Origin: Fimbriimonadaceae bacterium
Lineage (GTDB): Bacteria; Armatimonadota; Fimbriimonadia; Fimbriimonadales; Fimbriimonadaceae
Assembly: GCA_019454665.1 (NCBI GenBank)
Contig: JACFNW010000024.1
Location: 1 to 12,227, forward strand
Direction of reading: 5' to 3'
DNA length: 12,227 nucleotides
Below are positions 6,247 to 12,227 of this stretch, piece after piece. The notes under the pieces are model-generated. The model searched no databases, was not told where the DNA came from, and saw only the letters and a list, made by a program, of their open reading frames with translations. Made by a program: the position numbers and the translations under genes. Within the stretch, counting starts at the first letter, position 1. The number at the start of each line of letters is the position of its first letter.

Positions 6247-8064
6247 TCACTCGCGGGCGATTTCTTCCCACCGGGGAATGGCCACAAGCGGCGGCAGAGC
6301 CGCAGACCAATCCGGGCGTCGCAAGGCCACCTTGGCTTCTCCGCGCAGGGGCGTGCGACCCGTCAAAACCATGTAGCCTGGCGTCTCCGCAGCACGCAAC
6401 GACTCGATGTTGGCGATGGCCCGCGCGGTCACGGGATAGGCCGTCGCAAACGCCCACTCGAATCGTGCGTCGGCTTGGCTGGCGAATGCGAGGATCGTGT
6501 CCAGCCCGGCCGCTTCCGCGCTCACCCGCTGGTCGGAGTAGATTCGCACCTCGCTGGCCAGCGCGCGCAGAAAGTCGAGAGACGGCTTTTCGGCGGTCGG
6601 CATCCGGAAGATGGCTTCGCGCAGACTGGGGAGCGTCTCGACGATGGGTACGACGCGCGGCCCTAGGTCGCGATGGTAGCGCCACCGCACCAAGCCGCGC
6701 TCCGCGCACAAACCCGCTTGAAACATCGCCGCTTCCAGCCGACGCCGAGGCTCGGGGCACAACGCGCCCGCGATGGCGGCCAATGCCGTGCTGCGGCGCA
6801 TGACCAGCGGGTCGTCCACCCAAGTGCGCCACGTGGTCCAGTCGCGCCGCCAGCGAAGCGAAGTCAGCAGGCTGTTGGGCTCGGAAGACGACTCCGTGTT
6901 GTCGAGGCACTGCGTCAGGAGGGCGTGCGCGGCGACCAGGTCCATGCCTCGGCCCCGCGCGTCGTAGGGCAGTTGCTGTCCGCTGAAGGGCTCGACCGAG
7001 AACGTCGTCTCGGTGAGGAAGGTCTGGAAGATGCGCCGTCCCTCGTCGCGCCGTTCGCCCGAACTGGCCGGCGAGAGCAGCGAGAGGGCGTACTCGAACA
7101 ACGTCGGCGGGTCAATGGGCGAGGCGCTGCCGATGAGCGGTTCGCTTTCGCCGATCGCGATGCCTCTGCCTGCTGGGATGCGCCGGATCGGAAACCGCAC
7201 GCGAACCTGACGTCCCGGAACGTAGCAGATTGGGCCGAACTCGTTCCACGCCTCGGTTTCGACCAGCGCCGGTTCGACCTCGATGCGATAGCCGCCCAGC
7301 GGGGCCAGGCGGAGCGGCGAGGGCGCCATCGCGCCGGGCTTGTCGAACTCCCAGACCGCAGTCAGGAACTCGGCTTCTTCGGTGAGGGTGAGTTGGGTGA
7401 CCTTGGGCGCGTTCTGCGTCCAGAACGCCTCGTGCGCCTTGATGTCCTTGACCAGCCCGCCCAGCGTCGCCGCCGAGTTGGCCGAGTGGCCCTGCGTTCC
7501 GAGGGGTGCGATCACGTTGACCCAGCCTTGGAACGGCTCGGTGGACTCCACACGCCAATCGCCGGTACGGCCCGTCACCTGCAGGCCGAACGTCTTGGCC
7601 GAACCCACGAACAGCACCGGCGGCTGGTTGTCTCGGAAACTCAGCAGGATCCACTTGGCGTCGGGGGTGGGCGTGTTCACGCCCACCGAGCCGCCATCCC
7701 ACGTGAGGAACGGGGCCGAGTTGCAGTTGAGCCGCAGCGAGACGCTCTCGCGAAAGTAGAGGCTGAAGCCCGGTGAGAGCAGGCTGGCGCGTAGCGTCGC
7801 CGGCCCGCCCTCCGAGCCGCCGAGCGTGACGTTGATCTCGGTTTCGTCGAGGGTCAGCGGCGTCCACTCCGGGCACTCGGCGGGAAAGCGGAACGTGTCG
7901 GCGGAGGGGTGGTTGGTGCGGAATCCCGACCGATCCACCACGAATCCGGGCAACTGGGCGCGCTGGTGGTAGCCGAAACGCCCGAACGCCTGCCCGAACG
8001 CGGCTTGCACCAGCGTCACGAGCAGGAGGCTAGCGTAAAGTCGCCCCAAGGAACTGAACCCCAA
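6247..8064 (-). CDS. Secreted protein of unknown function, 605 residues
   Basis: I do not recognise the family. A signal peptide is likely: LGRLYASLLLVTLVQAAFGQA, with a short basic start, a hydrophobic core and cleavage near A21-A26, so the protein probably acts in the periplasm or outside. Residues about 60-330 are rich in alternating beta-strand patterns (for example LTLDETEINVTL and FSLYFRESVSLRLN). Residues about 330-605 are mostly helical, with Arg/Trp-rich stretches (RWRRDWTTWRTWVDD) and alanine-rich helices. A beta-sandwich followed by an alpha domain would suit a carbohydrate-active or scaffold protein, but no catalytic motif is identifiable. TTG 8064 overlaps the upstream gene by 35 bp; an in-frame TTG at 8049 gives a shorter signal peptide and is equally possible. 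The overlap ties it to the LptD-like gene. Confidence 0.72.
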   Translation of the reverse strand: MGFSSLGRLYASLLLVTLVQAAFGQAFGRFGYHQRAQLPGFVVDRSGFRTNHPSADTFRFPAECPEWTPLTLDETEINVTLGGSEGGPATLRASLLSPGFSLYFRESVSLRLNCNSAPFLTWDGGSVGVNTPTPDAKWILLSFRDNQPPVLFVGSAKTFGLQVTGRTGDWRVESTEPFQGWVNVIAPLGTQGHSANSAATLGGLVKDIKAHEAFWTQNAPKVTQLTLTEEAEFLTAVWEFDKPGAMAPSPLRLAPLGGYRIEVEPALVETEAWNEFGPICYVPGRQVRVRFPIRRIPAGRGIAIGESEPLIGSASPIDPPTLFEYALSLLSPASSGERRDEGRRIFQTFLTETTFSVEPFSGQQLPYDARGRGMDLVAAHALLTQCLDNTESSSEPNSLLTSLRWRRDWTTWRTWVDDPLVMRRSTALAAIAGALCPEPRRRLEAAMFQAGLCAERGLVRWRYHRDLGPRVVPIVETLPSLREAIFRMPTAEKPSLDFLRALASEVRIYSDQRVSAEAAGLDTILAFASQADARFEWAFATAYPVTARAIANIESLRAAETPGYMVLTGRTPLRGEAKVALRRPDWSAALPPLVAIPRWEEIARE

Positions 8065-9994
8065 GCCGCTTCGTGCGCGCGGACCACGCCAAACCGAGTT
8101 CGCGCTCGCCGATGCGGTAGCCGAGCATCAAGGCGTAGTCGCGGTACCGGTCGCCCAGGTATTGATCGAGCGTGTAACTCGCCGAGAGCCGCCAATCGCG
8201 GTGGAACCGGTAGCCCGCATCGCCCCAGTAGCTGATACGGTCGAGGTCGAGGCTCTTGCTGGCGAACAGCGACAGCGACGCGTTGCCGGAATGCATGAAC
8301 CCCTGGGCAGAAACTCGGTGCCGGCCAATCACGAGACTGCTGAAACCGTCCTCTGCGTAGTCGTACGTGAGCGTCAGGCTCGAACGCGGCCCCAACTGCT
8401 GTGTGAGCATGAGGGTGGCGAACGTGGTCAGGCCCGAGAGCGAATTGCGCCCAGCGACCTTGCCGATGGAAGCCGTCGCGTTCAGCATCGTGTGCGGACC
8501 GATGCGCTGGGGCTGCATCTTGTTCCTTAGCCGGATGCCGTAAGACGACTGGCTGCCGCGCGCCAGGTCCGTCTCCCGCGAGGACTCGCTGGCCGTCAAC
8601 CCGATGTGCATCTGGATGGGCAGCGAGCCCAACGGGATCGGGTTGGATTCGACGACGAGCGAAGCCTGTTGGGTCCGGTAGTGGACATCGCGCAGCGTGC
8701 TCGTCATGTTCCCGCTGAGCGTGGCTGTGAATCCATCGAACTGGCGGTTCACGCTCGCCGAACCGAAGATGCTGCGGTGGGCGGGCAGGTCCACTTGGAC
8801 ATAGCCCGTCGTCTGGCTGTCCAGGCGTTGCCAGTGGTGCGCGCCGACGCCCCAGTCGCTGCGGCCCAAGCCGCCCAACGTGAGGTTGCCGCGCGAGTCG
8901 TCGCCCTTGTTCCAATTGAGCTCGTAGTCGAGGAAGATGCCGCTCTGCGAGGTGGTCGTCCGCCCGTACTGGCCGCCCGACCGCAATCGGAGCAGGCTCG
9001 TCTCGCCAGGCTTCAGGCTCAGGTAGTACGGGTACGAGAGCGAAACCTGGTTGTAGTTGACCTGCAACACTTCCTCGGTGAACAGCGCCGCCCGCCCATC
9101 CAGGTTTACCTGAAGCAGGGGCATCTGCAAGACGCGCTTGCCGTCTATGTGCACCGAGGCTTTGTAGAAGTAGATCTCGCGGCCCTGATAGACCACGGCC
9201 TTGTCGCCCGAAACCAACTGAGGCGCGTCCCAAATGGGTTTGAACTCGAAGAGGGACGCGTCGCTCGGGCCGTCCACGGGGGCGATGGCTTCGCCGTTGA
9301 TCGAGACGACGGCCGTGCGTTGTCGCGTTTCGCCTTCGACCGTCTCTTCGATCGTCGTGATGCCCGTGCCTTGCCGCTGACGCAAGTCGTAGCGGAGCAC
9401 CGAGAAGTGGCGGTCAAAGCTCTTCCCCATGCGCAGCCGCGCCTTCTTGGCCACGAGCTCCTGCGACGACACGTCGTACTGCATGTCGTCGGCGTCCACG
9501 ATCAGGTTCCGATATCGGAAGCTCACGCCTTGGTTGGGCTCGGTGGCTTCGAGCACGCGGTCGTCCATGCTGTATTTCAGGTACCCAGGCGCGACGATTT
9601 CGACGAAGTCGCTGGCGGAGGACAGCTGGCTCTTGTCGGCCACGAACTCGTAGACCAAGGTGGCCGTGGTGTTGTAGGTGAGGGCGTTGGCCGTCACCGT
9701 GGAGAGGCCGGGGACGCCGCTCGAGACCAGAATGGCTTGGGCAAGACCGTCCACCGTGCCGACCATGTTCTCGCGGAACGAGCCGAGCGTGGTGTAGAAC
9801 AGGACTTGCGTGCCGTCGGGCACGAGCCGCCCGTTGCCGTCGCGAACTTCGGCCGTGATCGTGGACGTGCTTCGCCCGTCGGCCACCATCATCTGCGGAA
9901 AGCTTCGCAAGCGGATATAGGCGTTCTGAGAGAACGCCTGCGCCCCCACAAGGAGGAGCGCGAGAAGCACGAGCGCCTTGGCCAACAGATTCAC
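8030..9994 (-). CDS. Secreted Ig-like plus LptD/OstA-like outer-membrane beta-barrel protein
   Basis: A 654-residue protein starting at GTG 9994. Residues 1-20 are a signal peptide (hydrophobic core ending VGAQA). Residues about 25-117 look like an invasin/Big_1-type Ig domain: SFPQMMVADGRSTSTITAEV, then DGNGRLVPDGTQVLFYTTLGSF, then a G-L-A-x-A strand. Residues about 130-230 resemble an OstA/LptA-like repeat (YRNLIVDADDMQYD, then SQELVAKKARL). Residues 265-360 resemble the LptD entrance to its barrel: a YFYKASVHIDGKRVLQMPLL strand, SLSYPYYLSLKPGETSLLRL, and SGIFLDYELNW. From about 340 to the end, amphipathic strands alternate, as in a barrel, although the last residues (FLGATLR) lack a terminal aromatic. 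LptD inserts LPS in the outer membrane. The neighbouring waaA supports an LPS link, but an adhesin or porin cannot be excluded. It follows waaA after a 52-bp gap. Confidence 0.78.
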   Translation of the reverse strand: MNLLAKALVLLALLLVGAQAFSQNAYIRLRSFPQMMVADGRSTSTITAEVRDGNGRLVPDGTQVLFYTTLGSFRENMVGTVDGLAQAILVSSGVPGLSTVTANALTYNTTATLVYEFVADKSQLSSASDFVEIVAPGYLKYSMDDRVLEATEPNQGVSFRYRNLIVDADDMQYDVSSQELVAKKARLRMGKSFDRHFSVLRYDLRQRQGTGITTIEETVEGETRQRTAVVSINGEAIAPVDGPSDASLFEFKPIWDAPQLVSGDKAVVYQGREIYFYKASVHIDGKRVLQMPLLQVNLDGRAALFTEEVLQVNYNQVSLSYPYYLSLKPGETSLLRLRSGGQYGRTTTSQSGIFLDYELNWNKGDDSRGNLTLGGLGRSDWGVGAHHWQRLDSQTTGYVQVDLPAHRSIFGSASVNRQFDGFTATLSGNMTSTLRDVHYRTQQASLVVESNPIPLGSLPIQMHIGLTASESSRETDLARGSQSSYGIRLRNKMQPQRIGPHTMLNATASIGKVAGRNSLSGLTTFATLMLTQQLGPRSSLTLTYDYAEDGFSSLVIGRHRVSAQGFMHSGNASLSLFASKSLDLDRISYWGDAGYRFHRDWRLSASYTLDQYLGDRYRDYALMLGYRIGERELGLAWSARTKRLGVQFLGATLR

Positions 9995-10046
9995 GAGCCG
10001 GGTTGGTTGTACCTTCTCTGGGTTAGACGACGCTGGCCGCCCCTCG

Positions 10047-11321
10047 TTACCGTGGCGGAGCGAGTTCGATCAGGGCGGCGACGGCCTCGGCGTAACGCTT
10101 CCCTGCACCCAGGTTCGCCTGAACCAAGCCTCGCGCGGCATCGCCCATCTGCCGGCGCAACGCGGGGTCTTGCCGCAACGCCGTCAACTGGTCGGCGAGC
10201 GCTTCCGCATCCCCGCAGGTCACCGAGGCGCCCGCCTCCAGCGATGCCGCCGCGATGTCGCGGAAGTTGTGCATGTGCGGGCCGTGCAGCACGGGCTTGC
10301 CCAGGGCCAGTGGTTGCAGGATGTTCTGACCCCCGAGCCGGTCGAATCCGCCGCCGACGACCACGGCATCCGCCGCCGCGTAAACGCCGCCGAGTTCACC
10401 ATAGGTGTCCAAAACCAAGTAGGGTGCAACGTTGCCCGAGGTTCTCAGGGCCGCCTCGCCGAACCGCGACGACGCCTTGGCCAGCACGTCCGGCGCACGC
10501 TCCAAGTGCCGAGGGGCATGCACCACCTTCACTTCGCCCGAACGCAACGCATCCCCGAACGCCCGCTCGAGTGCGGCGACCACCAGGTCTTCTTCCATCT
10601 CGCTGCGCGTCGAACCCACTACGACCACGAACGCCTCGCCCAGACCCAGTTCGGCCCGCCACCGAGGTCCTTCGTCGGCGATTTGGGCGGCCTCGTCGAA
10701 CTTGGTGTTGCCCACCACGCGTACCTCGCCGGCCCCGAGGGCGCGGATGCGCTCGGCGTCGCCTTCGGTCTGCATCAGAGCGGCATCCACCTGGCGCAGC
10801 ATCCAGCGATAGAGCGGCAACACCCAGCGCGAGCGGCGGAAGCTGCGGTCGCTGATCCGCCCGTTGACGAGCACCGTCTTGGCGTCGAACGCCTTGGCCG
10901 CCCACAGGAAGTTGGGCCACAATTCGGTCTCCATGATCGCGACCACCTCGGGCCGCACGCGCGTCATCGCCGCCATCTGGAACCGCACCACGTCCACGGG
11001 GAAGTAGACGAGGTGCTTGACATATGGCATCGCCTTGTCCCTAGCGGTCGCGTGCCCCGAACTGGTCGTCACGCTCAGCACGATGTCGTGGCTGGGCAAT
11101 CGCTCGCGCAGCCCCTTAAGGAACGGCAACGCGGCCATCACCTCGCCCACCGAGACGGCATGCACCCAGATGCGGCGGCTGTCCTTGGTGGCCCGAAACG
11201 GGAAGTCGCCCGCCCGCTCGGCCCAGTTGGGCTTCTCGGCGCGCCGGCTGCTGCGCCACAACATCACCGGCGCCCAGAGCGGCGCCAGCAGCGAGAGGAC
11301 GAGGTTGTAGAGGAGAAACAC
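10047..11321 (-). CDS. waaA: 3-deoxy-D-manno-octulosonic acid (Kdo) transferase
   Basis: A 424-residue GT-B glycosyltransferase (family GT30, also called KdtA) that transfers Kdo from CMP-Kdo to the lipid A precursor at the inner face of the cytoplasmic membrane, an essential LPS core step. Residues 1-23 are a membrane anchor (LLYNLVLSLLAPLWAPVML). IWVHAVSVGE (51-60) carries the catalytic Glu at E60, with ETELWPN (131-137), LVNGRISDRS (151-160), QTEGDAERI, VGNTKFDE (203-210), GSTRSEMEE (236-244), HAPRHLER (268-275) and VVGGGFDRLGG (321-331). The usual GGHNxLEP donor motif reads GGQNILQP (330-337), with His and Glu both changed to Gln. The start is GTG 11321, one base after the purC stop, so translation is likely coupled. 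One or more Kdo residues may be added; the sequence does not tell. Confidence 0.94.
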   Translation of the reverse strand: MFLLYNLVLSLLAPLWAPVMLWRSSRRAEKPNWAERAGDFPFRATKDSRRIWVHAVSVGEVMAALPFLKGLRERLPSHDIVLSVTTSSGHATARDKAMPYVKHLVYFPVDVVRFQMAAMTRVRPEVVAIMETELWPNFLWAAKAFDAKTVLVNGRISDRSFRRSRWVLPLYRWMLRQVDAALMQTEGDAERIRALGAGEVRVVGNTKFDEAAQIADEGPRWRAELGLGEAFVVVVGSTRSEMEEDLVVAALERAFGDALRSGEVKVVHAPRHLERAPDVLAKASSRFGEAALRTSGNVAPYLVLDTYGELGGVYAAADAVVVGGGFDRLGGQNILQPLALGKPVLHGPHMHNFRDIAAASLEAGASVTCGDAEALADQLTALRQDPALRRQMGDAARGLVQANLGAGKRYAEAVAALIELAPPR

Positions 11322-11322
11322 G

Positions 11323-12210
11323 CTATCGAAGGGTTCGCCCGGTCAGGCGCTGGAACGCCTCCAGGTACTTGCTGCGGGTCTGCTCGACGATGGTCTCGGG
11401 CAACTCGGGTCCGGGCGGCATCTTGTCCCAGTCCAGCGTCTCCAGATAGTCGCGGACGAACTGCTTGTCGTAGCTGGGCGGCGAGCCGCCGGGACGATAC
11501 TGCGAGGCCTCCCAGAAGCGCGAACTGTCGGGCGTCAAGGCCTCGTCGATCCAGATGAGGCCGTCGTCGGTCAGGCCGAACTCGAACTTCGTGTCGGCCA
11601 GGATGATGCCCCGGTTCTCGGCGTGCGAGGCGGCGCGCGAGTAGATCTCCAGCGTCCAATCGCGCACCTGCTCGGCCACCTCGTGTCCGACGCGATCGGC
11701 GGCCTCGGCGAACGAGATGTTCTGGTCGTGCCCGGTTTCTGCCTTGGTGGCGGGCGTGAAGATGGGCTCGGCGAGCTTCTGCGCCTCGATGAGCCCATTG
11801 GGAAGTCCCAACCCGTACGTGTCGCCGCCCGCCTTGTAGTCCTTGTAGAGCGAGCCGAGGATGTAGCCGCGCGCCACGCACTCGATGGTCAATGGCGTCG
11901 CCTTCTTGGCGAGAGTGCAACGGCCGTCGAGGTCGGGGTGCCACATGCCGAGGTGACGCTCGATCTCGGCATCGTCGGTCGAGACCACGTGGTTCGGGCA
12001 AATCCGTTCGTATTTGTCGAACCAGAACGCGCTCATCTGGTTGAGCACGCGCCCCTTGTCGGGGATGCCGTTGGCCATCACGACATCGAACGCGCTGATG
12101 CGGTCGGTGGCCACGACGAGGACGAGCGGCCCCAGGTCGTACACCTCGCGCACCTTGCCGCGTTTGGGGGGGGGCATTCCGGGAAGATGCGTCGAGAGCA
12201 GGGCGTCCAT
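11323..12210 (-). CDS. purC: SAICAR synthetase
   Basis: A 295-residue cytosolic enzyme of de novo purine synthesis: it joins CAIR and aspartate using ATP to give SAICAR. Conserved elements are RGKVREVYDLG (17-27, nucleotide-binding hairpin), VATDRISAFDVV (33-44), TPLTIECVARGYILGS (105-120, signature 1), TPATKAETGHDQNIS (152-166), ILADTKFEFG (203-212, signature 2) and WIDEALTPDSSRFW (220-233). The length fits the long PurC class. ATG 12210 starts the N-terminal MDALLSTHLPGMPPPKRG and is preceded by only weak AGG (no good Shine-Dalgarno). It heads a run of minus-strand genes with waaA after one base and two envelope genes behind. No other pur gene is in the window, so coupling to LPS synthesis looks like gene packing and not pathway logic. 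Confidence 0.96.
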   Translation of the reverse strand: MDALLSTHLPGMPPPKRGKVREVYDLGPLVLVVATDRISAFDVVMANGIPDKGRVLNQMSAFWFDKYERICPNHVVSTDDAEIERHLGMWHPDLDGRCTLAKKATPLTIECVARGYILGSLYKDYKAGGDTYGLGLPNGLIEAQKLAEPIFTPATKAETGHDQNISFAEAADRVGHEVAEQVRDWTLEIYSRAASHAENRGIILADTKFEFGLTDDGLIWIDEALTPDSSRFWEASQYRPGGSPPSYDKQFVRDYLETLDWDKMPPGPELPETIVEQTRSKYLEAFQRLTGRTLR

Positions 12211-12219
12211 CCTGAAGGG

Positions 12220-12225
12220 ATTATG
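12220..12225 (-). promoter_or_regulatory. Possible -10 element of purC
   Basis: Read on the minus strand this is CATAAT, five of six bases of TATAAT, ending 9 nt before the purC ATG. A start site 6-8 nt downstream would fall within three bases of the ATG, that is, a nearly leaderless mRNA. The -35 region lies beyond the window. Confidence 0.3.
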
Positions 12226-12227
12226 GC

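Noticed and set aside
4972..6666. 564-residue plus-strand open frame across rsgA and mlaE
   Set aside because: It lies out of frame with two well-supported genes and is Arg/Gly-rich without any domain.
5486..6910. 474-residue minus-strand frame opposite mlaE
   Set aside because: Antisense shadow of mlaE and part of the 605-residue gene; composition typical of reversed coding sequence.
8606..10855. 749-residue open frame on the plus strand opposite the barrel protein and waaA
   Set aside because: It is antisense to two genes with clear family motifs, has His/Arg/Val-rich low-complexity composition, and is a normal by-product of high GC codon bias.

Overview
The window is GC-rich, densely packed bacterial DNA, probably from a free-living diderm (two-membrane) bacterium. 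It carries WaaA (Kdo transferase of lipopolysaccharide core), a secreted LptD-like beta-barrel candidate and an MlaE-type lipid permease, which together imply an LPS-bearing outer membrane. Eight of the twelve main genes appear to start with GTG or TTG. The gene mix and protein style suggest Armatimonadota (Fimbriimonadia-like), but this is an inference from memory of such genomes, not a search result.

Layout. (1) Positions 1-387, minus strand: N-terminal part of a membrane-anchored flotillin/SPFH protein, cut by the window edge. (2) Positions 504-1501, plus strand: FmdB-type zinc-ribbon protein and thymidine kinase, coupled by an ATGA overlap. The kinase has lost three of its four usual zinc ligands. 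(3) Positions 1680-3851, plus strand: HDOD signalling protein, CheX phosphatase and a GNAT acetyltransferase related to streptothricin acetyltransferases, separated by gaps of about 125 bp. (4) Positions 3858-4120: a strong sigma-70-type promoter followed by a leader with three good hairpins and a 16-codon ORF. (5) Positions 4121-6235, plus strand: RsgA ribosome-assembly GTPase fused to a C-terminal RNHCP zinc domain, then MlaE. (6) Positions 12210 down to 6247, minus strand: a tight four-gene run of purC, waaA, a secreted Ig-like/LptD-like outer-membrane protein, and an overlapping secreted protein of unknown function. The two long runs converge with only 11 bp between stop codons.

How the genes fit together. 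The minus-strand run couples a purine-synthesis gene to envelope genes. WaaA adds Kdo to lipid A, and the following protein has an Ig-like domain, an OstA/LptA-like stretch and a barrel, so it could act in LPS insertion or as an adhesin/porin. MlaE, facing this run, belongs to retrograde or anterograde lipid transport, although no MlaF or MlaD partner lies in the window. HDOD and CheX are both signalling proteins, but no kinase or receptor is nearby. No tRNA, rRNA, CRISPR, insertion sequence or phage gene was found. The most novel-looking items are the Ig/LptD-like architecture with its unknown partner, the RsgA-RNHCP fusion, the zinc-site-degenerate thymidine kinase, and the structured leader upstream of rsgA.
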